NCBI GenBank assembly: GCA_947441695.1
Contig: CANEUK010000020.1
Span: 1 to 12,216 of the forward strand
Length of the DNA: 12,216 nt
Direction: 5' to 3'
Origin: Rickettsiales bacterium
GTDB taxonomy: Bacteria; Pseudomonadota; Alphaproteobacteria; Rickettsiales; UBA1997
The first letter of the stretch is position 1. Each line of letters opens with the position of its first letter. Under the pieces are notes generated by a model. That model was not told the origin of the DNA. It did not search any database and saw only the letters and a program-made list of their open reading frames with translations. Shown here in pieces: positions 6,465 to 12,216 of the stretch. The position numbers were made by a program, and so were the translations under genes.

Positions 6465-8606
6465 ATGTTTCATAACTTTTCTGCTGCACGTTTTTTTTCT
6501 TGTTTGGTCGCTTTTTTTACGACTGCTTTAATTATTTTTAGTGCCGAAGTTAAGGCGCAAGAAGCCGCTTTGGAGCTGCCAAAAGTGACGGTTATTGCCA
6601 ATGATGCAAAAGACGGCGAGGTTGACGGCTATAAAACTGGTTTAACCAGAAGTTCAACTCGTAGCGAAACACTTTTGCTTGATGTGCCGCAAGCGGTTTC
6701 AGTCGTAACGCAAGATCAAATTCGCGATCAAAATATTTCAAACATGGAAGAGGCGGTCAGATATATTCCTGGCGTCAATATTCAGCAAGGTGAGGGCAAT
6801 CGCGATGCTGTCACAATTCGCGGCAATGGTTCGACTGCTGACTTTTTTATTGATGGAGCCCGGGACGACGCACAATATTTTCGTGATTTTTATAACATCG
6901 ATCGCATTGAGTTTTTGAAAGGTTCAAACGCCATGGCTTTTGGCAGAGGTGGAAGCGGCGGCGTTATCAATCGCGTATCAAAATTTGCTGATGGAAAAAA
7001 AACGCGCCAAGTTGTGGTTTCGGGCGGCTCATTTGACAACCGAAGAGCGCAATTCGACATTGGCGACAAAGTGAATGATAAATTTTCGCTTCGCCTCAAT
7101 AGCATGTATGAAAAATCGGGCACTTTTAGAAAATATGGCGACCTTGAAAGATATGGCTTCAACCCAACTGCCACAATCGATTTGGGTGAAAACACCGAGT
7201 TAAAAACGGGCTACGAATATTTTAAAGATAAGCGTTTTAACGATCGCGGTATTCCTTCAGCAAACGGCACGGTTTACAAAAATGATGCTTCAACATTTTT
7301 TGGCAATCCCAACGAAAACAATGCCAAAACCACAACCAACTCGGTTTACTCAATAATCACTCACGATTTTTCGTCAAAATTACAGCTAAAAAACCAAACC
7401 AGATTTACTAAAAACGACAAATTTTATCAAAATGTTTATGTTAATAGTGAGGTTAAAAATAACGGTAATATTGAGTTGAGGGCATATAATCACAATACAT
7501 CTCGCGATAACCTTACCAACCAAACTGATTTAACTAAAAAATTTACAACTGGTACGATTGATCATGTTGCGTTGTTGGGCAGCGAAATCACTAGGCAAGA
7601 AACCAAAAATTTTAGAAATACTGGTTATTTTAACAACGCAAGCGAAGCGGTAAATATTTCAACTTCTAATCCGCTAAATTTTGACTCGATTACTTATCGT
7701 CAAAAAAATGGAGACGCTGACAGCGAGTCTCAAGTCAATGTTTTGGCTGCTTACGTTCAAGATCAAATCGATTTTAATAAATATTTACAACTAACTGCGG
7801 GAATTAGATTTGACCGTTTTGAAATGAATTTAACCAATAATCGCACTGATCAAAAATTTCAAAGAACCGATATTTTGGTTTCGCCGCGTGCTGGCATTGT
7901 GATTAAGCCGCAAAAAAATTGGTCAATTTATTCAAGTTACAGTGTTAGCTATTTACCAAGTTCTGGCGATCAGTTCAGTTCTTTAGATGTTTCAACCAAA
8001 GTTTTAAAACCCGAACAACTACAAAATTACGAAATTGGCGCCAAGTGGGATGTTAATTTAAAACTAAACTTAACCGCAGCAATTTTTCAACTCGATCGCA
8101 CTAATACCAAGTCGTTAGATCCAAATGACTCTAGTCGCTATATTTTAGCAGGCAGTTCGCGCACTCGTGGTTTTGAGTTTAGTGCTACTGGAAAAATTAC
8201 TGACAAATTACAGATAATTGGCGGCTACTCTTATCAAGATGCTTATGTGACAAGTTCTTACAAAGCTTCGCAAACTAGCTCAATTGGCAAGGGCAATCAA
8301 TCTCAATTAGCGCCGCGCCATAAATTTAGCTTGTGGAACAAATATGATTTTACTCCAAAATTTGCTCTAGCTTTAGGTGCAATTAGCCAGTCAAGCCAGT
8401 TTGCAGCCGTAGATAATGCGGTTAAATTAAAAGGATTCACCAGATTTGACGGAGCTACTTATTACAAAATAAATACTGTAAATCGCTTGCAGCTTAATGT
8501 TGAAAATATTTTTAACCGCAATTACGCCCAAACAGCGCACAATAATAACAATATTCAACCTGGCTCAACTCGGGCATTTAGGATATCTTTAGTTAGCGAT
8601 TTTTAA
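6465..8606 (+). CDS. TonB-dependent ferric siderophore receptor
   Basis: A 713-residue outer-membrane receptor that imports a ferric siderophore with energy supplied by TonB. The signal peptide covers about residues 1-31 (cut after KA, before QEAA). A candidate TonB box is PKVTVIAND (39-47). The plug domain (about 71-172) contains LDVPQAVSVVTQDQIRDQN, RYIPGVNIQQGEGNRD, TIRGNGSTADFFIDG and RDDAQYFRDFYNIDRIEFLK followed by FGRGGSGGVIN. This last combination is typical of the siderophore-receptor subfamily around Fiu, FoxA and BfrD, so a catecholate or hydroxamate ligand is likely. The beta-barrel fills 180-713; the end NRNYAQTAHNNNNIQPGSTR and then FRISLVSDF with a terminal Phe is the usual signal for barrel assembly. 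No Shine-Dalgarno precedes the ATG. It converges on tonB-exbB-exbD, forming one functional iron-uptake block. Confidence 0.93.
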   Translation: MFHNFSAARFFSCLVAFFTTALIIFSAEVKAQEAALELPKVTVIANDAKDGEVDGYKTGLTRSSTRSETLLLDVPQAVSVVTQDQIRDQNISNMEEAVRYIPGVNIQQGEGNRDAVTIRGNGSTADFFIDGARDDAQYFRDFYNIDRIEFLKGSNAMAFGRGGSGGVINRVSKFADGKKTRQVVVSGGSFDNRRAQFDIGDKVNDKFSLRLNSMYEKSGTFRKYGDLERYGFNPTATIDLGENTELKTGYEYFKDKRFNDRGIPSANGTVYKNDASTFFGNPNENNAKTTTNSVYSIITHDFSSKLQLKNQTRFTKNDKFYQNVYVNSEVKNNGNIELRAYNHNTSRDNLTNQTDLTKKFTTGTIDHVALLGSEITRQETKNFRNTGYFNNASEAVNISTSNPLNFDSITYRQKNGDADSESQVNVLAAYVQDQIDFNKYLQLTAGIRFDRFEMNLTNNRTDQKFQRTDILVSPRAGIVIKPQKNWSIYSSYSVSYLPSSGDQFSSLDVSTKVLKPEQLQNYEIGAKWDVNLKLNLTAAIFQLDRTNTKSLDPNDSSRYILAGSSRTRGFEFSATGKITDKLQIIGGYSYQDAYVTSSYKASQTSSIGKGNQSQLAPRHKFSLWNKYDFTPKFALALGAISQSSQFAAVDNAVKLKGFTRFDGATYYKINTVNRLQLNVENIFNRNYAQTAHNNNNIQPGSTRAFRISLVSDF

Positions 8607-8629
8607 TTTTTAGAGGCGCTCTTAAGAAT

Positions 8630-8656
8630 CTTTTTTAAAAAAGGTTTTTTATTTTT
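8630..8656 (+). terminator. AT hairpin and T-tract between convergent receptor and exbD
   Basis: CTTTTTTAAAAAAG (8630-8643) is fully self-complementary and is followed on the + strand by TTTTTTATTTTT (8645-8656), which reaches into the last codons of exbD. As the only structure in the 42-base gap between two convergent genes it may end the receptor transcript. A stem of A-T pairs with almost no loop is a weak terminator. Confidence 0.3.
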
Positions 8657-9056
8657 GTTCGGTTACAAAACCAACATTGGAAAGCCCCAATTGTTGCAAG
8701 GCTGATAAAACTCTACTTACTTTGCCGTAATTTACGTCAACATCGGCGCGCAGGTGAATTGGTTGTTTGGGATTTTCTTTGGCAATTGTTGTCAGTTTTT
8801 GTTTGAGGCTTTCAAATTCGATGGGCGTGTCGTCAAAAAAATATTGTCCAGTTTTGTCGAGTGAAATTGTGGTGGTTTTTTGCTCAAAAATTGCTGCCCC
8901 GCTTTCGTTGGGCAAATTGAGATTAATTGAGCTGGTAAGCATTGGTGCGGTGATTAAAAAAATTACTAGCAACACCAACATCACATCAACCAAAGGCGTC
9001 ATATTGATTTCGGACAACGGGGATTGCAGTTCTTCGCGGTCAAATGGATTTTGCAT
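8649..9056 (-). CDS. exbD: ExbD, TonB-system proton channel subunit
   Basis: A 135-residue inner-membrane protein that, with ExbB, uses the proton-motive force to energise TonB. It shows the family layout: a short cytoplasmic start (MQNPFDREELQSPLSEINMT), one membrane helix PLVDVMLVLLVIFLITAPM (residues 21-39) with the essential proton-carrying Asp24 in the TPxxDVMLVLL motif, and a periplasmic domain (about 62-135) with PIHLRADVDVNYGKVSRVLSALQQLG. The start was placed at the ATG complementary to 9054-9056. The same frame stays open 51 codons further upstream, but that would run through the end of exbB, would put another hydrophobic segment before the normal N-terminus and has no family counterpart. 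From this start the gap to exbB is only four bases, as expected for an operon. Confidence 0.93.
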   Translation of the reverse strand: MQNPFDREELQSPLSEINMTPLVDVMLVLLVIFLITAPMLTSSINLNLPNESGAAIFEQKTTTISLDKTGQYFFDDTPIEFESLKQKLTTIAKENPKQPIHLRADVDVNYGKVSRVLSALQQLGLSNVGFVTEQK

Positions 9057-9060
9057 CGCT

Positions 9061-9684
9061 CTAATTTTTTTTAGCTTCGTTTGATAAATAAACCGTAAGC
9101 TGTTCGGCAATATGGCGCAAATTTTGCACCAGCAAACGATTAAGACGCACAAAACTATTATAAGCCAAAACCGCAGGAATTGCGGCAAAAAGCCCGATTG
9201 CCGTGGCAATTAAGGCTTCGCCAATTGGAGCAGAAATTGCAGCAAGCGAAGTGTTTCCTTGCAGCGCAATGTTTTTTAGCGCACCATAAATTCCCCAAAC
9301 AGTTCCAAACAAGCCAATGAAAGGCGCTAAGCTGCCAATTGAGGCTAAAATTGTTAAACCTTTATCAAGGCGAAAGCGAATTTTGTCGAGTGTTTGCAAT
9401 AAATGCATTGCTAAAATTTCGCGTTTGGCTTCGTGCGAATTATATTGAGGCAAGATTTTTTCTAAGCTTTTAACGCTAGAAATTAGCTGTTCAACGCTTT
9501 CTTGAGTATTTTCTAATGTTGCTAAATTTGACCAATTTTGAAAATTTTTTTGAAAATTTCTGAAGGCTTTTTGCTCGGCGCGAGTTTTTAAAATTTTTAA
9601 AAAAATAATCTGCCAACTCGCAATTGACATTGATACAAGCAAAATAAAAACGATTAGCAAAACAGGGCTTTCTTGAGAAAACAT
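9061..9684 (-). CDS. exbB: ExbB, MotA/TolQ/ExbB proton channel subunit
   Basis: A 207-residue inner-membrane protein that forms the pentameric channel around ExbD. Three membrane segments are visible: about 8-31, 110-137 and 151-177, separated by a cytoplasmic loop rich in charged residues. The conserved parts are GLTILASIGSLAPFIGLFGT and then VWGIYGAL, and ISAPIGEALIATAIGLFAAI followed by PAVLAYN. Glu156 corresponds to the channel glutamate of E. coli ExbB (Glu176), and Thr161 follows in the same helix. TolQ is an alternative family name, but the adjacent tonB and siderophore receptor favour ExbB. It starts 12 bases after tonB; the sequence before its ATG (TTTACCCGC) offers no Shine-Dalgarno, so translation may depend on tonB. 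Confidence 0.92.
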   Translation of the reverse strand: MFSQESPVLLIVFILLVSMSIASWQIIFLKILKTRAEQKAFRNFQKNFQNWSNLATLENTQESVEQLISSVKSLEKILPQYNSHEAKREILAMHLLQTLDKIRFRLDKGLTILASIGSLAPFIGLFGTVWGIYGALKNIALQGNTSLAAISAPIGEALIATAIGLFAAIPAVLAYNSFVRLNRLLVQNLRHIAEQLTVYLSNEAKKN

Positions 9685-9696
9685 GCGGGTAAAAAT

Positions 9697-10314
9697 TTAG
9701 ATAATCTTAAATTCAACTGGGACAATTACGCTGGCTTGAAACAATTGACCGCTGCGACGCGCTGGAATGAATTTCCATTCTTTAACAGCTTCAAGCGCCG
9801 CTTGGTCTAAATCGCTTGAGCCGCTTGAATGTTGAATTTGTGCCTCCGCCGCACTGCCATCAGTTTTTACCAAAACACTAATTAAAACTTTGCCTTGAAT
9901 TCCTTGGCGCTTTGCTCTGGCTGGGTAATTTGGCGATGGATTGTTTAAATAAGCTGCGTTAAAAATTGGCTCGCTTTGTGCTGAGTTTGTTGCGGTGGCT
10001 TTTTCGTTCTCAATGCCGGAAGTTTCTTTTTTAGCTAAAGATTTTTTTTCAGATTGATTCTCGGATTTTTTGTTTTCAGTTTTTTGTAGAGCGTTTTCGC
10101 GCTCGAGATTGATTGCATTTTTTGGTTGAGAAGAATTCTCGCTTTTTTTATGCAAACCAGATGGCGCTACAAAACTTATTTGAATTGTCTGTTGATTAAT
10201 TAAAATTGGACGCGATGGAAGTAGTGTCAATCCAGCGATGGCAACATGCAACAAAGAAGCACCAATCAAAGAAAATAGATGCGAATTATTTAGATTAAAA
10301 GTTTTGAAATTCAT
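9697..10314 (-). CDS. tonB: TonB energy transducer with non-proline linker
   Basis: A 205-residue protein anchored in the inner membrane that contacts the TonB box of outer-membrane receptors. The membrane anchor is about residues 13-33 (SLIGASLLHVAIAGLTLL); His23 appears equivalent to the functionally important His20 of E. coli TonB. The C-terminal TonB domain (about 118-204) starts with NNPSPNYPARAKRQGIQGKV (YP motif) and continues with LISVLVKTDGSAAEAQIQ, ALEAVKEWKFIPARRSGQ and VPVEFKI, all typical. The linker (about 52-115) is odd: instead of the usual Pro/Lys and Pro/Glu repeats it is rich in Lys, Glu, Asn and Ser, with very few prolines. First gene of a tonB-exbB-exbD operon with its own promoter candidate and an inverted repeat at the start point. 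No Shine-Dalgarno is visible. Confidence 0.93.
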   Translation of the reverse strand: MNFKTFNLNNSHLFSLIGASLLHVAIAGLTLLPSRPILINQQTIQISFVAPSGLHKKSENSSQPKNAINLERENALQKTENKKSENQSEKKSLAKKETSGIENEKATATNSAQSEPIFNAAYLNNPSPNYPARAKRQGIQGKVLISVLVKTDGSAAEAQIQHSSGSSDLDQAALEAVKEWKFIPARRSGQLFQASVIVPVEFKII

Positions 10315-10334
10315 GAATTAATTGAGCTTTTTGA

Positions 10335-10363
10335 TAGTTGTTTTCAATAAAAACGAACAACTA
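10335..10363. promoter_or_regulatory. Inverted repeat, candidate operator of tonB-exbB-exbD
   Basis: TAGTTGTT (10335-10342) and AACAACTA (10356-10363) form a perfect 8-bp dyad with a 13-base spacer. On the minus strand it begins at the edge of the proposed -10 box and spans the expected transcription start, about 20 bases before the tonB ATG, where a repressor would block initiation. The job of the operon suggests an iron-responsive regulator, by inference; the sequence does not match the classical Fur box. The site could instead be a hairpin in the 5' UTR. Confidence 0.45.
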
Positions 10364-10390
10364 AATATTTTGCAAAAATTTGATAGTCAA
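10362..10390 (-). promoter_or_regulatory. Candidate promoter of tonB-exbB-exbD
   Basis: Reading the minus strand: -35 TTGACT (complement of 10385-10390), a 17-base spacer, and -10 TATTTA (complement of 10362-10367). The -35 matches five of six consensus bases; the -10 is weaker. Predicted start is near 10355, giving a 5' UTR of about 40 bases. The overlapping inverted repeat supports a regulated promoter here. Confidence 0.4.
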
Positions 10391-10502
10391 TATCGCTTTA
10401 GAATCTTTCACCATTTTTTTTAATAAAATTGAAATTAAAAAAGACGGTGCGCAGGCTCTAACTGCTTTTGAGTAATTTTTTAAAAAAACCAAACTTGAAA
10501 AA

Positions 10503-11534
10503 ATGAAAATTGCCAACGCTCAAATTGATTTTTATATTCAAAGAATTGCTCAAGAAAAAATCGTCGGATGTTTGGTTTTTGGGCCTGACGAATCGATGGT
10601 GAATTATCGTTTTGACTTAATTGCCAGAAAAATTGTCGCAGATTTGAGTGATCAATTTTTGGTGGCAAACCTTAGTAAAGAAAGGCTTGAGCAGGATAAT
10701 GGAATTTTAGCTGATGAGTTTTTTTCGCTTCCAATGTTTGGTGGGCGCAAATTAATAATAATCAGAGACGGCAAATCCTTTGATATCGAAGCTTTGAAAG
10801 CTATTTTCGAAGTAAAAGATTTTACTAAAAAAAGTGAGAATTTTATTTTGATTTCTGGTGGCGATTTAGAGAGTAAATCAAGCCTGCGAAAACTTGCCGA
10901 GGCCAATCCAAGCTTTGCTGCAATTCCTTGCTATGAAGATGATGAGTTTGCAACTAAAAGATTTATTCAAAATGAATTGACCAAAAGACAAGTAAAATCA
11001 AGCCCGCAAGTCATAGATTTGTTGTTAGAAAAATTTGGTCAAAATCGTCAAATTATTTTAAGTGAGTTGCAAAAAATTCTAGTTTTTTTGAATGAAAAAA
11101 AATTTTTGGATGTAGATTTGGTTAATAAAATCAGCGCTTCAGAAGGAAAAGTTTCGATTGATAAATTTGTTATGAATTTTGCTTCTAAAAAATTTGACGT
11201 AGCTTTGAAACAAAGCGAAAAACTATTTCGAGATGGATTTGATGCGGTTGCTTTAACCCGCTTTTTATCAAATTATTTGCAAAAGCTTTATACAGCAAAG
11301 CTTGAAGTGGAGTTACAAATTTCTAATTTTGAAAATGCGATAAAATCACAGAAACTTTTTTTTAAAACCGAAATTGAATTTCGTAATCATTTAAAAAATT
11401 TATCTTTGGATTTTTTGATAAAAAATCTACAAAACTTAGCTAATTTAGAGTTAAAAATTAAAAGCGGAGTAATGCCGTCAAAGCTCTTGTTCCTTGGTTT
11501 TGTGCAAGATTGCTCAAAACAAAAAATGTTATAA
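10503..11534 (+). CDS. holA: DNA polymerase III subunit delta
   Basis: A 343-residue clamp-loader subunit (HolA) that opens the beta sliding clamp within the DnaX complex. The N-terminal part has the degenerate AAA+ layout of the family: CLVFGPDESMVNYRFDLIARKIV (residues 23-45) in place of a working P-loop, then ILADEFFSLPMFGGRKLIIIRDG (68-90), the conserved delta motif around L-x-x-x-x-x-F-G-x-x-x-x-I. The middle domain includes ENFILISGGDLESKSSLRKL, and the C-terminal helical collar runs from about 215, with VALTRFLSNYLQKLY. Length is normal for the family. It is transcribed away from the tonB operon with a 188-base divergent gap, and is followed by the rRNA promoter. Common alphaproteobacterial neighbours (leuS, lptE, parB) are not here. 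No Shine-Dalgarno precedes ATG 10503. Confidence 0.88.
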   Translation: MKIANAQIDFYIQRIAQEKIVGCLVFGPDESMVNYRFDLIARKIVADLSDQFLVANLSKERLEQDNGILADEFFSLPMFGGRKLIIIRDGKSFDIEALKAIFEVKDFTKKSENFILISGGDLESKSSLRKLAEANPSFAAIPCYEDDEFATKRFIQNELTKRQVKSSPQVIDLLLEKFGQNRQIILSELQKILVFLNEKKFLDVDLVNKISASEGKVSIDKFVMNFASKKFDVALKQSEKLFRDGFDAVALTRFLSNYLQKLYTAKLEVELQISNFENAIKSQKLFFKTEIEFRNHLKNLSLDFLIKNLQNLANLELKIKSGVMPSKLLFLGFVQDCSKQKML

Positions 11535-11551
11535 AAATTAAATAATTAAAT

Positions 11552-11571
11552 TTATTAAAACTTTTTAATAA
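11552..11571. repeat. AT-only palindrome upstream of rRNA promoter
   Basis: TTATTAAAA (11552-11560) and TTTTTAATAA (11562-11571) form a near-perfect palindrome made only of A and T apart from the central C. It ends six bases before the -35 box and lies in a 40-base stretch that is almost purely A/T, as expected of an UP element that contacts the RNA polymerase alpha subunit. It could also help end holA transcription. Confidence 0.35.
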
Positions 11572-11577
11572 GTCTGC

Positions 11578-11605
11578 TTGACAAAAGAAAAGTGGTTCGT
11601 AAATT
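11578..11605 (+). promoter_or_regulatory. rRNA operon promoter
   Basis: A perfect -35 TTGACA (11578-11583), a 16-base spacer and -10 TAAATT (11600-11605), the best sigma-70-type match in the window. AT-only DNA upstream resembles an UP element. The predicted start near 11612, within GCACCGCTCG, leaves a leader of about 260 bases before 16S rRNA. The next gene is 16S rRNA on the same strand, which makes this assignment likely. Confidence 0.65.
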
Positions 11606-11746
11606 GCACCGCTCGTTTGAAAGATTCTTTTTCAAATTTTTTTTTAAATTTTAACTTTTTTACAGCTGAATTTCTTTTATCGAAGCAAGCTTTATTGTTA
11701 AATTTTCTAGGTCAGTTGTTTTTACATCGTGAATAAGTCGCGTTTA

Positions 11747-11766
11747 TGCTTTTAGCAAAAAAAGCA
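11747..11766 (+). promoter_or_regulatory. boxA-like element and hairpin in the rRNA leader
   Basis: TGCTTTTAGCAA (11747-11758) resembles the boxA antitermination signal TGCTCTTTAACA bound by NusB/NusE, lacking one C and with one substitution. It lies about 110 bases before 16S, a fitting place. The same bases can also form a hairpin: TGCTTTT (11747-11753) with AAAAGCA (11760-11766). Confidence 0.35.
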
Positions 11767-11783
11767 GTGAGAAAAACAAAGGC

Positions 11784-11855
11784 GATAGTTCTATTTGGAC
11801 TATCTCTTTTGAAGAGTTTCGCATTTATGCGAAGTCGGACAAAGAGTAATTAGTC
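11784..11855 (+). other. Structured 16S rRNA leader with nested and competing stems
   Basis: Three hairpins stand in a row: GATAGTTC (11784-11791) with GGACTATC (11797-11804), CTCTT (11804-11808) with AAGAG (11812-11816), and TTCGCAT (11818-11824) with ATGCGAA (11827-11833). An alternative long-range stem pairs GACTA (11798-11802) plus CTCTTT (11804-11809) with AAAGAG (11841-11846) plus TAGTC (11851-11855), enclosing the third hairpin and disrupting the first two. Such leader structures commonly guide RNase III processing and 16S folding (family knowledge); the exact role is inferred. Confidence 0.45.
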
Positions 11856-11869
11856 AGAACAAATTCTCA

Positions 11870-12216
<347 letters not shown>

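Noticed and set aside
8767..9084. A 105-codon + strand open frame opposite exbD.
   Set aside because: It is the shadow of a conserved exbD gene and shows no family features.
9057..9209. A 51-residue N-terminal extension of ExbD.
   Set aside because: It lies almost wholly within exbB in another frame, and the ExbD family begins at the MQNPFDREE start with a short cytoplasmic N-terminus.
10399..10404. TAGAAT as a -10 box for holA.
   Set aside because: The nearest -35-like sequence (TTGATA, 10380-10385) is only 13 bases away, too close for a sigma-70 promoter.

Overview
The window is AT-rich DNA from a bacterium that is most likely an alphaproteobacterium. The evidence is the start of a 16S rRNA gene at the right edge with alphaproteobacterial sequence (AACGAACGCTGGCGG, TATGCTTAACACATGCAAG, GGAAAGATTTATCGCTG), together with ccoS, a RlpA/DacF-like envelope cluster and an alphaproteobacterial type of holA. 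The order cannot be fixed from this much 16S. trpF, a siderophore receptor with its own TonB-ExbB-ExbD motor, and a cbb3-oxidase assembly gene argue against an extremely reduced intracellular parasite.

Left part (1-6233, all + strand). A 56-codon ccoS gene stands first and is followed by a 199-base gap. A tightly packed run of six genes comes next: a SPOR-domain lipoprotein, an uncharacterised lipoprotein, a PBP5/DacF-type D-Ala-D-Ala carboxypeptidase, YbaB/EbfC, TrpF, and a 12-TM KimA-like APC permease with a cytosolic C-terminal domain. Neighbours overlap or lie 5-13 bases apart, so they are probably co-transcribed. The first three are envelope proteins and resemble the rlpA-dacF neighbourhood of alphaproteobacteria. 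The last three are unrelated housekeeping and transport functions.

Middle part (6234-10502). This is an iron-uptake block. A TonB-dependent siderophore receptor (+) converges on tonB-exbB-exbD (-). The receptor would take a ferric siderophore through the outer membrane using energy passed on by TonB from the ExbB/ExbD proton channel. An inverted repeat lies upstream of the receptor. A perfect 8-bp inverted repeat lies at the predicted start point of the tonB operon, directly downstream of a -35/-10 candidate, and is a good operator candidate.

Right part (10503-12216). holA (DNA polymerase III delta) is followed by a strong-looking rRNA promoter (TTGACA-N16-TAAATT with an AT-only upstream region), a roughly 260-base leader with a boxA-like element and several hairpins, and the first 347 bases of 16S rRNA, cut by the window edge. 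Helix 7 of this 16S has been exchanged on both strands, which supports a functional gene.

Most genes here have no recognisable Shine-Dalgarno sequence. No mobile element, CRISPR array or tRNA was seen. I found no clear new multi-gene system. The most open items are the uncharacterised lipoprotein, the DPBB-less SPOR lipoprotein, the iron-regulatory repeats and the rRNA leader.
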